Assembly: GCA_024400915.1 (NCBI GenBank)
Contig: JAKSLX010000012.1
Coordinates: forward strand, 27,860-91,859
From: Treponema sp.
GTDB lineage: Bacteria; Spirochaetota; Spirochaetia; Treponematales; Treponemataceae
Reading direction: 5' to 3'
DNA: 64,000 nucleotides
Shown: piece after piece, positions 35,002 to 44,062 of the stretch
How the letters are laid out: the number at the start of each line of letters is the position of its first letter
Position numbering within the stretch: the stretch's first letter is position 1
Notes under the pieces: model-generated
The model's database searches: none
Told to the model about the DNA's origin: nothing
Seen by the model: only the letters and a program-made list of their open reading frames with translations
Translations under genes and position numbers: made by a program

Positions 35002-37344
35002 CTATTCGATTTCTGCGTTTTCTACTTTTTCAAGAGTAATTTTTTTGCCGCTAGCCACAAGTGCTTTTCCTGCAGAGTGTGCAACATGATTGATTACCTT
35101 GTATTCAACCTTGCAGAAGCGATCGATGTCAATCTTCGCAGGTTTTTCAGTTGCGCCTTCACAGCCTTCAAGAGTTACGAGTGTACCAGGTGCTGCCCAA
35201 GGAGCGGTCAAAAGCTCAACCTTTTCCTTTCCGTCTTCCATGTAGTCGGAAGCAAGGAGCATACCGTGGCTTTCAACACCCTTCATCTTGCGTGGAGCAA
35301 GGTTTGCGGCGATGATTACATGCTTGCCAAGAAGTTCTTCTTCCTTGAGGTAAGGACGAAGACCTGACTGAATGATGCGTGGAGTTCCGCTGCCGTCATC
35401 CATTGTTTCAATGTAAAGCTTGTCACCCTGTGGGTTTGTCTCTACCTTTTCAATCTTTGCTACACGGAGCTCAATATACTTGTTGAAGTGGTCAACTGGA
35501 TCAAATGCTGCGGCTGCCGACTGTGCTGCATTTTCTGCGGCCTTCTTTTCAGCTGCCTTTGCATCGTTCTTTGCTGCTGCTTCTTTAGTAGCCTTGTCTT
35601 CTGCCTTTGCTGTAGCTTCCATGATGTATTCAACATCGATTTCGCCTGCAACGCAAGGAACACCAACAGCCCAGTTTTCAAGAATCTGTGGGTGGATTTC
35701 ACCGAAGATACCGCACTGCTTTCCGTTTACGATAATTCCTGCCTGACGACCTGGGATGAAGCGTGGGTCGTTTGTTTCTACAACTTCATACTTGTGGTCA
35801 AGATAGTAAAGGATTGTGCTTACTTCAGAAGCTGCCTCGTTGAAGTTGGCGTTGTTGCTTGCTGTAAGGAAACCGAGGGACTGGATTGTCTTTGTTCCTG
35901 TATTTTCACTTGGATCGATGTAGGCAATCTTTCCAACTTCAAAAATCTTGTGTGGGTAAACTGCATTTCCGCTCTGTGCTTCTGCTTCAAACAAAGATGC
36001 GATGATTGAAGGGCGGATGAACTGGTAGTTTTCGCTCATTGGGTTGGCAATTTCAATTACATTGCTTCCGTCAATGCCCATGTTGTCGATGTATGTCTTC
36101 TTTGAACCAAGGTAGTTGAAGATCATTTCCTGATAGCCAAGGCCAGCGAGGATGTTCTTAACCTTGCGACTGTAAAGTGTAACAGGAAGAAGGCGTCCGA
36201 TTGTAAAGTCGTTTGGCTTTGCAGGCTTGAAGTAATCAAGACCCATACCGATCATAACATCTTCGATGACATCAACTTCGTGGAGGAAGTCGTTGCGGTA
36301 AGGAGCTGGAGCAACTGTGAATACCGTTTCGTTGCCTTCCTTCTTTACTGTGACTGTATTTCCCATGCGCTGGAGGGCATCTGTTACCTGAGCTTCCGTA
36401 AGTTCTTCTCCAAGCTTCTTGTTGATTGCTGAAAGTCTTGCGCTTGTTGTTTCCTGGAAGTAGTAAGGGATTGTAACATCCTTTCCGAATCCAGTGTCAT
36501 ATTCGTGGTGAACCTTTACAGGAAGGATTTCGTATCCAGCATCAGCAAAGTCACATGCAACGATGTTTGCGGAAAGCATAAGATCCTTCATGTCGGCACC
36601 AGTAAGTTCAACTACAAGCTCCTTGTCACCAATTTCAATCTGTCCAAGAGTTGCGCTGTTGATGATTGGTGTCATGCTCATTACTTCGCCCTTGTCGTCC
36701 TGAAGAACAGGGAACTTAGGGAAGTCCTTGATGATATGTCCGTATTCCTTTCCCTTTGGATGTGTTTCAACGATTTCACGGAGAGTCTGAACGCTTTCGC
36801 CCTGAAGAGGCTGGAATTTCATCGTGTCTGGATCACATGCGTTGAAGTGGATCGGCCACTTTACGTTTGCCTGACGGTAAACACCCATGGAAACAGTCTT
36901 TCTCTTGCGTCCAAAGTTCCAGCAGAGCTTTTCCTGTGTCTGCATGATGTCGATGAGCATTGCATTGTCGATGGCCTTTCCTGAGATTACAAAAGAAACC
37001 ATGTATGGACGGATATAGCGAAGTTCAGGATCAACATAAGCATCGCGGCTTGCTGTATCCTTAAGGTCACCTGCCTTTGACATGAACTTTGAATAGTCAG
37101 AATGCTTTGCGCCTTCATGTTCGCGTAGACAGCGTGTAATTCCGCCTGTAGACCAGAGGTCAGGACGGTTTGTATCGTTAAGTTCAATCTTTATAACACG
37201 GTCGTCTTCTTTATCTTCCATGTTTGGCTTTTCATCAAGTTCAGCCTTTGCAGATGTAAGTTTCTTTTCAAAAAGTTCCCAGTCATTGTATTTTGTTCCG
37301 AGAAGATTCCAGAACAGTTTTTCATTGACTTCAATCTTAGGCAT
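35002..37344 (-). CDS. pheT: Phenylalanine-tRNA ligase beta subunit, archaeal type, fused to a C-terminal tRNA-binding domain
   Basis: 780 aa. Residues about 1-560 are a short archaeal/eukaryote-type PheT (MPKIEVNEKLFWNLLG, IKIELNDTNRPDLWSTGGITRCLR, VEVIEDVMIG-like VDVIEDVMIGMGLDYF, YQEMIFNYLGSKK), lacking the N-terminal EMAP-like domain of long bacterial PheT. After an Ala/Lys-rich linker (about 570-605) comes an EMAPII/Trbp111-type domain (FNKYIELRVAKIEKVETNPQ, KLYIETMDDG, VIIAANLAPRKMKGVESHGMLLAS), as found at the C-terminus of MetG. With PheS it charges tRNA-Phe; the extra domain should help hold tRNA. AGAGGA precedes the ATG. Confidence 0.92.
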   Translation of the reverse strand: MPKIEVNEKLFWNLLGTKYNDWELFEKKLTSAKAELDEKPNMEDKEDDRVIKIELNDTNRPDLWSTGGITRCLREHEGAKHSDYSKFMSKAGDLKDTASRDAYVDPELRYIRPYMVSFVISGKAIDNAMLIDIMQTQEKLCWNFGRKRKTVSMGVYRQANVKWPIHFNACDPDTMKFQPLQGESVQTLREIVETHPKGKEYGHIIKDFPKFPVLQDDKGEVMSMTPIINSATLGQIEIGDKELVVELTGADMKDLMLSANIVACDFADAGYEILPVKVHHEYDTGFGKDVTIPYYFQETTSARLSAINKKLGEELTEAQVTDALQRMGNTVTVKKEGNETVFTVAPAPYRNDFLHEVDVIEDVMIGMGLDYFKPAKPNDFTIGRLLPVTLYSRKVKNILAGLGYQEMIFNYLGSKKTYIDNMGIDGSNVIEIANPMSENYQFIRPSIIASLFEAEAQSGNAVYPHKIFEVGKIAYIDPSENTGTKTIQSLGFLTASNNANFNEAASEVSTILYYLDHKYEVVETNDPRFIPGRQAGIIVNGKQCGIFGEIHPQILENWAVGVPCVAGEIDVEYIMEATAKAEDKATKEAAAKNDAKAAEKKAAENAAQSAAAAFDPVDHFNKYIELRVAKIEKVETNPQGDKLYIETMDDGSGTPRIIQSGLRPYLKEEELLGKHVIIAANLAPRKMKGVESHGMLLASDYMEDGKEKVELLTAPWAAPGTLVTLEGCEGATEKPAKIDIDRFCKVEYKVINHVAHSAGKALVASGKKITLEKVENAEIE

Positions 37345-37437
37345 AAGAGTCCTCTTTTTTTACAAAAAATGATTTGGACAAAATTATACCGTTTCTATAG
37401 AAAAAAAACAATTATTTAGAGGTTATGTTGGTTCATA

Positions 37438-38406
37438 TCATGATATATTGAAGCACCTTACCTTATGTCCTTCGGAAACTTCCTTCCATTCGGGGATTTC
37501 CTCGCGGCATTTTTCCGTTGCCTTTGGGCAGCGGTGGGCATAAGGACAGCCTTTTGGTGATTCAAGCAAAGTATTCATCTCACCGTTCTTTTCCACAGCA
37601 AACTGACCACCTGCACCTGCAAACAGGGCCTGGGTATATGGATGGAGGGCATCCTTGTACATGTCCTTTGCAGGACCTTCTTCCACAAGCATTCCCCGAT
37701 ACATTACGCCGATGGTGTCGCAGAACCAGCATGAAACCTTAAGGTCGTGGGCAATGAAAAGGAATGACAGCCCACGCTTTTCACGAAGCTCCTGCAAAAG
37801 ATTCAAAATCTGAGCCTGAACGCTTACATCAAGGGCACTTACAACTTCATCGCAGATTAAAACCTCAGGCTCCATGATAAGACCACGGGCAATGGAAATG
37901 CGCTGGCGCTGACCGCCTGAGAATTCAGAAGGCTTTCTATCAAGGTCCTTTGCATCAAGACCAGTTTCTTCAAGGATTGCGGCAGCCTTTGCACGGGCAT
38001 CTTCCTTACCCTTCCACTTTGATGAATATTTCAGCGAAGAAGTCAAAATGTCATAGACCGTAAGTCGTGGATCAAGGGATCGGGATGGATCCTGAAAAAC
38101 GTAGCGTACCTTTTCGCGGAACAGGGCCAGATCTTTTTTGCTCATCTTCTGGACATCCGTGATCTTTCCTTCGTCGTAATAAATTACATTACCACTGTCA
38201 GCCTCATACATGCGGATCAGAAGCCTTGCCGTAGTGGTTTTTCCGCAGCCGCTTTCACCAACAAGCCCATAGGTCTGTCCCCTCTTTATCTCAAAGGAAA
38301 CATCGTTCACCGCATAGACATGCTGGTCTGCCTTTGCAAAAAATCCTGCATCAAGTCCAAAGCGTTTCCTTAAATTGCAAACTTGTATTACTGTCTTGTT
38401 TTCCAT
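37438..38406 (-). CDS. oppF: Oligopeptide ABC transporter ATP-binding protein (OppF-like)
   Basis: 322 aa from the ATG at 38404-38406, which follows AAGGAAA. Walker A is GESGCGKTT, the Q-loop is YVFQDPSRSLDPR, the ABC signature is FSGGQRQRISIARGL and Walker B is VLICDEVVSALDVS. The C-terminal oligopeptide motif GCPYAHRCPKATEKC has the Cys set that can bind a 4Fe-4S cluster in Opp/Dpp ATPases. Walker B reads CDEV where most proteins have CDEP. Last gene of the opp operon, 29 bases after the fusion gene. Confidence 0.92.
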   Translation of the reverse strand: MENKTVIQVCNLRKRFGLDAGFFAKADQHVYAVNDVSFEIKRGQTYGLVGESGCGKTTTARLLIRMYEADSGNVIYYDEGKITDVQKMSKKDLALFREKVRYVFQDPSRSLDPRLTVYDILTSSLKYSSKWKGKEDARAKAAAILEETGLDAKDLDRKPSEFSGGQRQRISIARGLIMEPEVLICDEVVSALDVSVQAQILNLLQELREKRGLSFLFIAHDLKVSCWFCDTIGVMYRGMLVEEGPAKDMYKDALHPYTQALFAGAGGQFAVEKNGEMNTLLESPKGCPYAHRCPKATEKCREEIPEWKEVSEGHKVRCFNIS

Positions 38407-38435
38407 AGTTGTTTTCCTTATCTGTTGGTTCAAAC

Positions 38436-40505
38436 TCAGTTTATGCAGCTGTATCCAGGTTCCCTACATTTTTCCGATGCAAGGGAACACCTTGGTGCAA
38501 AAGGACATCCAGGTTCAGGGTTTGCAGGATCCGTTACCCTTCCGGAAATTGCATGAAGCTCGCTGTCCCTGTAGCTGGTACCGAATTTTGGACTTGAAGC
38601 AAGAAGCGCCTTTGTATACGGATGCCTTGGGTTTTCAATTATTTCCTTTGAAGGACCCTGCTCCATAATGAGACCGCCGTACATTACGATAATCCTGTCG
38701 CACAAAGATGCAACAAGATCAATGTTGTGGCTGATGAAAATGATTGACAGCTTTCTTGTTTTCCTAAGATCTGCAAGAAGCTCAACGATCTGTGCCTGAA
38801 TGGTAACATCAAGGGCAGTTGTAGGTTCGTCCGCAATCAAAAGGTCGCAGTCCTGGGCAAGGGAAAGGGCAATTGAAATGCGCTGAAGCTGTCCGCCGCT
38901 GAACTGATGAGGAAAATTCTTAAGGCGTTTTTCCGGATTTGGAAGTCCAACTTCCTTGAGGAGTTCGATTGTCTTTGCCTCGCATTCTTCCCTTGTGATT
39001 TCTGGATTTGAATTGCGCAAAGTTTCTTCAAAGACTGAACCCACATTCTGTAGCGGATCAAAGGAACGGCCAGGCTCCTGAAAAATGTATCCTATTTTTT
39101 TACCGCGGAACTGACGGAGCTGTTTTTTATCAAGGGCTGTCATTTCAGTTCCTTCAAAGAAAATTTTTCCTTCAACGGTCGCATTGTCTCCGTGGAGTCC
39201 AGGAATTGCAGTTGAAGAAACAGATTTTCCACTGCCGCTTTCTCCAACGATTCCAAGGATCTCTCCCCTGTCCATTTTATAGCTTACGCCACGGACGGCA
39301 AAAATCTTTATGCTCTTTTTTCCTCGGAACAGATTAAAGGTAACATGAAGATTTTCAACGGAAAGGAATTCATCTGAAGCTTTCTTTTCTGATGCAGAAT
39401 TTTTTTCCGCAGCAATATTTTCTTCAGCCGTTTTTCTAAAATTAAATTTGAAGAAAGGCTTTTTGAAAACACTGTGGTACGGGTCGTAAAAATCGCGCAA
39501 TGCATCGCCAAAGAAATTGAAGGCAAGGGTCACCAGAAGCAAAAGCCATACTGGAACCAGAAGCCATGGAAAATTTCTTAAATTGTTCAGGGTTGAAATG
39601 TCGCGGTTGATTAAACTTCCCCAGCTAACGGCAGGATCTGCAATACCGAGTCCAAGATAAGACAAAGTTGTTTCGCTCATGATGAAGCCTGGAACGGCAA
39701 GGGTTGTGCTTACAATAAGGAGGCTTGTGATCTGCGGAATGATGTGGCGGAAAATAATAACGAGGGATGGCATTCCTTCAAGAATTGCATTCTGAACAAA
39801 TTCTTCCCTCTTGATTGCGTGAACCATACCGCGCAAAGTTCTTGCACTGCCTGGCCAACCAACAAGAGAAAGAAGAACCGTAATGATCATGTAGGATGTT
39901 CCACTGTCCATCTTTGAATTTAAAAGGGAGCGCAAAAACAAAATCAGGTAAAGCCCTGGTATAAGCATGAAAAATTCGCTGAACCTCATGATGCACCAGT
40001 CGGTCTTTCCGCCAAAGAAACCTGCAAGCCCACCAAAGATGATAGCAAGGACCAGGGATACTGCACTGGCAATGAAACCGATTGTTAGTGAAATGCGGCT
40101 TCCGTAGACAATTCTGCTGAACAGATCGCGGCCCAGATTGTCCGCTCCAAGCAGGTAAACAGGGTATTCTCCGTCACTTGTACCAAACAAATGAACGTTA
40201 GTTTTTATTATTCCAAGGACCTTGTATTCGCTGCCGCGGGCGAACAACCGGAAGTTATGCTCAAGGCCCTTTACCCTTGCATACTGCCATGTAGAAGGTT
40301 CAAGAACCCTGTATTCCCGAACCTTAAGTCCCCTGAGGGTAAGCTGAAGGTTTGCCGGATGAAAGGTGTTTTCCGGAAAGGATTTTGTTGCAGGGTAAGG
40401 CGCAACGAATTCTGCAAAAACCATTATGAAGTAAAGGACACCGATGAAAACCAATGATGAAAAAGCAAGTGGTCGGGATTTTATGTACTGTAAAAATTTT
40501 TTCAT
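38436..40505 (-). CDS. oppCD: Oligopeptide ABC transporter permease-ATPase fusion (OppC-OppD)
   Basis: 689 aa. Residues 1-355 are an OppC/DppC permease with an N-terminal helix, a large extracytoplasmic insert, GADNLGRDLFSRIVYGSRISL, and the EAA loop IKREEFVQNAILEGMP. An Ala/Glu/Lys linker (about 365-385) leads to an OppD ATPase with Walker A GESGSGKS, signature FSGGQLQRISIALSL, Walker B LLIADEPTTALD and the C-terminal GCPFAPRCSLASEKC. The ATG overlaps the oppB stop by one base (TAATG). With OppB, OppF and the binding protein it forms an importer, one permease-ATPase pair being covalently joined. Confidence 0.93.
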   Translation of the reverse strand: MKKFLQYIKSRPLAFSSLVFIGVLYFIMVFAEFVAPYPATKSFPENTFHPANLQLTLRGLKVREYRVLEPSTWQYARVKGLEHNFRLFARGSEYKVLGIIKTNVHLFGTSDGEYPVYLLGADNLGRDLFSRIVYGSRISLTIGFIASAVSLVLAIIFGGLAGFFGGKTDWCIMRFSEFFMLIPGLYLILFLRSLLNSKMDSGTSYMIITVLLSLVGWPGSARTLRGMVHAIKREEFVQNAILEGMPSLVIIFRHIIPQITSLLIVSTTLAVPGFIMSETTLSYLGLGIADPAVSWGSLINRDISTLNNLRNFPWLLVPVWLLLLVTLAFNFFGDALRDFYDPYHSVFKKPFFKFNFRKTAEENIAAEKNSASEKKASDEFLSVENLHVTFNLFRGKKSIKIFAVRGVSYKMDRGEILGIVGESGSGKSVSSTAIPGLHGDNATVEGKIFFEGTEMTALDKKQLRQFRGKKIGYIFQEPGRSFDPLQNVGSVFEETLRNSNPEITREECEAKTIELLKEVGLPNPEKRLKNFPHQFSGGQLQRISIALSLAQDCDLLIADEPTTALDVTIQAQIVELLADLRKTRKLSIIFISHNIDLVASLCDRIIVMYGGLIMEQGPSKEIIENPRHPYTKALLASSPKFGTSYRDSELHAISGRVTDPANPEPGCPFAPRCSLASEKCREPGYSCIN

Positions 40506-41596
40506 TAGTTTGCTCCGTATCTGATTCTTGGATCCACAACCGCAAGAAGAATGTCCGAGATGACCATGCCTGCAAGGACAAGTGCCGAAACAAACATGCT
40601 GTTTGCAAGAACAAGGTTAACATCCTGCTGTGTAACTGCTTCATACATGAGGCGACCAATTCCAGGATATGCAAAGATGATTTCAAGAATAAGACTTCCG
40701 CTGAAAAGTCCCGCAAGAAGATTTGCACTGCCCGTGATGTAAGGGTTCAATGTGTTTTTAAAAGCGTGGTTAAGGTAGACGCGACGCTCGCTGATTCCCC
40801 TTGCACGCAAAGCCATGATGTAAGGCATGCCCATCTGATCAAGCATTGTTGAACGGATCATCCTCATGGTTCCACCGATGCCACCAAGAAAGGAAGCAAG
40901 CAACGGAAGGAAAATATGGTGCATGTAGCTGAATGTAAATTTCACTGGTGCTTCGCTGAATGGAAATTCAGGATATGCCGTTACAGGGAAAAGTCCAGTC
41001 AAAGATGCAAAGAGCTGGAGCAAAATCAAAAGAAGAATTCCAGGGAAAGCATGGAAGAACAATGCAAAGAAAGTTGCCGCTATGTCTGTTCTTGTGCCTG
41101 CCTTGGACGAAAAATAAACACCGAGCAAAAAGGAAAAAGCCGTAATAAACACAAGTGAAATCAAATTCAGCAGGACCGAATTCCATATCCTTGAAGATAT
41201 AAGGAAGCTTACAGGGGCCCTTGAAATCAAACTGGTTCCCAAATCGTGATGGATTACAACGCGCTTAAGCCATGCCCCATACTGAACATAGAATGGTTTG
41301 TCGATTCCAAATTCTTCGCGGAGCTTCTGTTCCTGCTCTTCTGAAAACTTTGCGTCCTGAGCTGACTGCTTTGTTTTTCCCGCAGACATTTCCGTCATGA
41401 TCTGCTGGCTCATCATCTGGTCAACGATATCTCCAGGAGCAAGTTCCATAAGGCCGAACAGAGCAAAGCCAAGAAGATACAGAAGGACAATCATTGTAAC
41501 CATCCGGCTCAAAATGAAGGAACCGAGGGGAACTTTTTTTCTGAATACCGTCCATGGGTAAACCACGGTGGATTTTAATTTGCTGAACATTTTCAT
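40505..41596 (-). CDS. oppB: Oligopeptide ABC transporter permease (OppB-like)
   Basis: 363 aa. The ATG at 41594-41596 is favoured by AGGCGG 6 bases upstream; an earlier GTG at 41614 would overlap the preceding gene. Helices include MVTMIVLLYLLGFALFGLM; the N-terminal MELAPGDIVDQMMSQQ is typical of OppB. An insert of about 35 residues lies before DKPFYVQYGAWLKRVV. The EAA loop is ALRARGISERRVYLNHAFKNTLNP. It forms the membrane channel with the OppC half of the fusion protein. Confidence 0.92.
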   Translation of the reverse strand: MKMFSKLKSTVVYPWTVFRKKVPLGSFILSRMVTMIVLLYLLGFALFGLMELAPGDIVDQMMSQQIMTEMSAGKTKQSAQDAKFSEEQEQKLREEFGIDKPFYVQYGAWLKRVVIHHDLGTSLISRAPVSFLISSRIWNSVLLNLISLVFITAFSFLLGVYFSSKAGTRTDIAATFFALFFHAFPGILLLILLQLFASLTGLFPVTAYPEFPFSEAPVKFTFSYMHHIFLPLLASFLGGIGGTMRMIRSTMLDQMGMPYIMALRARGISERRVYLNHAFKNTLNPYITGSANLLAGLFSGSLILEIIFAYPGIGRLMYEAVTQQDVNLVLANSMFVSALVLAGMVISDILLAVVDPRIRYGAN

Positions 41597-41610
41597 TTTA
41601 TACCGCCTGA

Positions 41611-43440
41611 TCACTGTGCAAAAACATATTCCGTTCTTGCGCCGTACATGTTGTCATAGTAGAAATTATCCTGATTCCATTTATTCTGGATGGCATAGAA
41701 GCTTCTTGAACTTACAAGGTAGATGATAGGACACTGCTCAAGGATGATTTCCTGATACTCGTCCCAGTATTTTTTTGCCTGAACTTTGTCGATGGTGTAG
41801 CTTGCGTTGTTGTAAAGCCAGTCGACCCTTGCTTCCCAATCAGTTGCAGGTTTTGGCTGAAGGGGATACCAGAGGTGAAGGTTTCCGTAGCTTACCCAAA
41901 CATTGCTTCCCTGAGATGGGAAAATGCTTCCGCCAGTAAGGCCGATAATAAGAGACTGCCAGTCGTAAGTTGATGTAAGCATTTCAACGATTTTCTGAAA
42001 ATCAGTCTGACGGACGTTAACTTTGATACCAACTAACGAACATTCGTCAGTAATAATCTGGGCTATGTCGCTCATAGTGCTGCTGGAAGCGTTTATAGTA
42101 AGGTCAAATTCAACAGGAACATTGTCCCAGTCACGCATTATTCCGTCTTTATCCTGCCTTATACCTGCCTTTGCCAGAAGCTCCTTTGCCTGCTCCACAT
42201 TGTAGCGATACTTGAGGCTGATGCTCTCATCATAGAAGGCATTTGGTTTTGCAAAGAAAGAATAGCATGGATCTGCAAGTCCACGGTATGTCTGCTGGAT
42301 GATTCTTTCTCGGTTCAAAAGGCAGCTCATTGCCTGGCGGAATTCCTTCTTGCAGAACCACTTGTAGTACTGGCTGTCCTTGTTCTTTGGATTCTGGTTA
42401 AAGCTCCAGAAAGGCGCACTGAAGGAACCATCCGCCCTGTAGACCGTATAACCGTTCTTCTGGGAATTTACCACCTCATCGATTTCTTCAGGACGAGGCC
42501 CGTAGCTTTCAAGTCTTCCCTGCTTAAAAAGAAGGTATGAAGTATTCTGATCTCCAACAATCTGGCAGATCATGGTATCCATGTAGGGCAAGGTATTTCC
42601 TGACGAATCCTTTTCCCAGTAATTTGGATTTCTTTTATAGACTATTCTTTGTGCAGGCTTGTATTCTGCAAAATGCCATTTGCCGCAGGAAGGAATTTCC
42701 TTTGGATCTTCCGATGCGTTGAAAAGATCCTTTACGCCGTCGGCTCCTTTTTCTTCCTTAACTTTTTTATAGATGAATGAAGGCTTGATTGAACAATTTG
42801 TCGTGAGCAAAGGTTCTGCAACTATGCGTGGAAAAATGAAGTCGAATCTTTTTTCATCAACCTTTACGCATTCAATGTGTCCCTGCTCTCCGTTTTCAAG
42901 CTCAAGGAACTGTCCGCCGTAACCAGAACTCTGGAAAACTTCGTCACCTTCAATTTCGTTGTACCAGAAGACAACATCATCGCTTGTAACTGGAACCGTC
43001 TCTTTTTTCCCATACCAGGACCAGACCATTTCATCACGCAAAGTATAATGAACGGTAAGACTTCCTTTTTCTTCATCCGTCTCTACTTCAAAAAAAGCAG
43101 CTTTTGGAATCCATTCTTTTTTTATAGGATCATAGTCCACAAGCCATTCAGAAATCATTTCCATAAGGGCGCTGGAAGAACCGTCCCTTTCCGCAATGAG
43201 ATGGTTAAAGGTTTTTGGATCTGCAAGAATTGAATCGTTCCAGATGCCGCCTTCTTTACCCGCCACAAAATCCTGTCCGCCGTAAGGTTTATATTGAGTA
43301 CGTTCCAGAAGATGCTGACCAGCATGGGCACGATAGTCTTCGATTTCTTCAAGAGTCATTTCAGGAGTTTTCTGCCCGCACGAAAGAAATGCCAGTGCAC
43401 AGGCAAAAATCATTGAGGATGCATAGATTGTCTTTTTCAT
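41611..43440 (-). CDS. oppA: Peptide-binding lipoprotein of the Opp transporter (SBP_bac_5)
   Basis: 609 aa from the ATG at 43438-43440 after GGTGGG. The lipobox is FLSC (Cys about 21). The family-5 solute-binding fold is shown by GIWNDSILADPKTFNHLIAE, VHYTLRDEMVWSW, TSDDVVFWYNEI, GTGP-like GKWHFAEYKPAQRIVYKRNPNYWEKD, and KEFRQAMSCLLNRERII. It captures oligopeptides outside the inner membrane for OppB/OppCD/OppF. First gene of the operon, divergent from the dihydrofolate reductase gene with about 55 bases between. Confidence 0.92.
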   Translation of the reverse strand: MKKTIYASSMIFACALAFLSCGQKTPEMTLEEIEDYRAHAGQHLLERTQYKPYGGQDFVAGKEGGIWNDSILADPKTFNHLIAERDGSSSALMEMISEWLVDYDPIKKEWIPKAAFFEVETDEEKGSLTVHYTLRDEMVWSWYGKKETVPVTSDDVVFWYNEIEGDEVFQSSGYGGQFLELENGEQGHIECVKVDEKRFDFIFPRIVAEPLLTTNCSIKPSFIYKKVKEEKGADGVKDLFNASEDPKEIPSCGKWHFAEYKPAQRIVYKRNPNYWEKDSSGNTLPYMDTMICQIVGDQNTSYLLFKQGRLESYGPRPEEIDEVVNSQKNGYTVYRADGSFSAPFWSFNQNPKNKDSQYYKWFCKKEFRQAMSCLLNRERIIQQTYRGLADPCYSFFAKPNAFYDESISLKYRYNVEQAKELLAKAGIRQDKDGIMRDWDNVPVEFDLTINASSSTMSDIAQIITDECSLVGIKVNVRQTDFQKIVEMLTSTYDWQSLIIGLTGGSIFPSQGSNVWVSYGNLHLWYPLQPKPATDWEARVDWLYNNASYTIDKVQAKKYWDEYQEIILEQCPIIYLVSSRSFYAIQNKWNQDNFYYDNMYGARTEYVFAQ

Positions 43441-43495
43441 TTTTCCCACCAACTTAATGATAGTATTTTTTTTAGTTTTTTACTATTCTAAAATC

Positions 43496-44062
43496 ATGAG
43501 CAAACTGAATGCAATTTTTGCCCGCGGACTCAACGGAGAATTCTCACTTTCAGACGGAAGCCTTCCGTGGAAGAATGTTCCTGAACTTTCGGAAGATGCA
43601 AAAAATGACATGGCTCATTTTAAAAGCATGACCATGGGCGGCATTGTGATCATGGGATTCAACACATACAGAACTTTTAAGAAACCTTTGCCTGGCAGAA
43701 TAAATGCTGTAATCGACAGAAACTGTGAACCAACTTCCTGCAGCACAATCACCGACGGCCAATTTATTTTTTTCAGCTCCCTGGAATCGGCAATTGATTA
43801 TTTTTCAGACGAAAAATTTTCAAGACAGGAAATGTTCCTCATCGGCGGCGCAAAACTTTTTGAGTATGCCTTGAGCAAAAATCTTGTGGATGGGAAAATC
43901 TACGAAACGGTTTTCAATGCAAGGTTTCCAGATGCTGCAACTTTCGTAGAACCCCTTTCCGAAGAATGGGAAATCATCGGACGAGAAAAAAATGGTGAGC
44001 ATTCTGAAATCTTAATGCACGAAAATAACAGATATTCTTCCGTCCAGATCTTTTATAAATGA
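43496..44062 (+). CDS. folA: Dihydrofolate reductase
   Basis: 188 aa from the ATG at 43496 (MSKLNAIFARG). It reduces dihydrofolate with NADPH. Visible are LPWKNVPELSEDAKNDMAHFKSMT, whose Asp in DMAHFK matches the E. coli Asp27, VIMGFNTYRTFKKPLPGRINAVI, and LIGGAKLFEYAL. The usual GRxT is GFNT, so the NADPH-contacting Arg appears replaced by Phe. There is no ribosome site; TATTCT lies 6 bases before the ATG. Its 3' end overlaps the convergent 44012 gene by 51 bases. Confidence 0.87.
   Translation: MSKLNAIFARGLNGEFSLSDGSLPWKNVPELSEDAKNDMAHFKSMTMGGIVIMGFNTYRTFKKPLPGRINAVIDRNCEPTSCSTITDGQFIFFSSLESAIDYFSDEKFSRQEMFLIGGAKLFEYALSKNLVDGKIYETVFNARFPDAATFVEPLSEEWEIIGREKNGEHSEILMHENNRYSSVQIFYK

Noticed and set aside
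35488..36984. Long open frames antisense to pheT
   Set aside because: Their translations are Cys/Val/Phe-rich with no motif, and the opposite strand encodes a clear PheT. They are by-products of its codon use.
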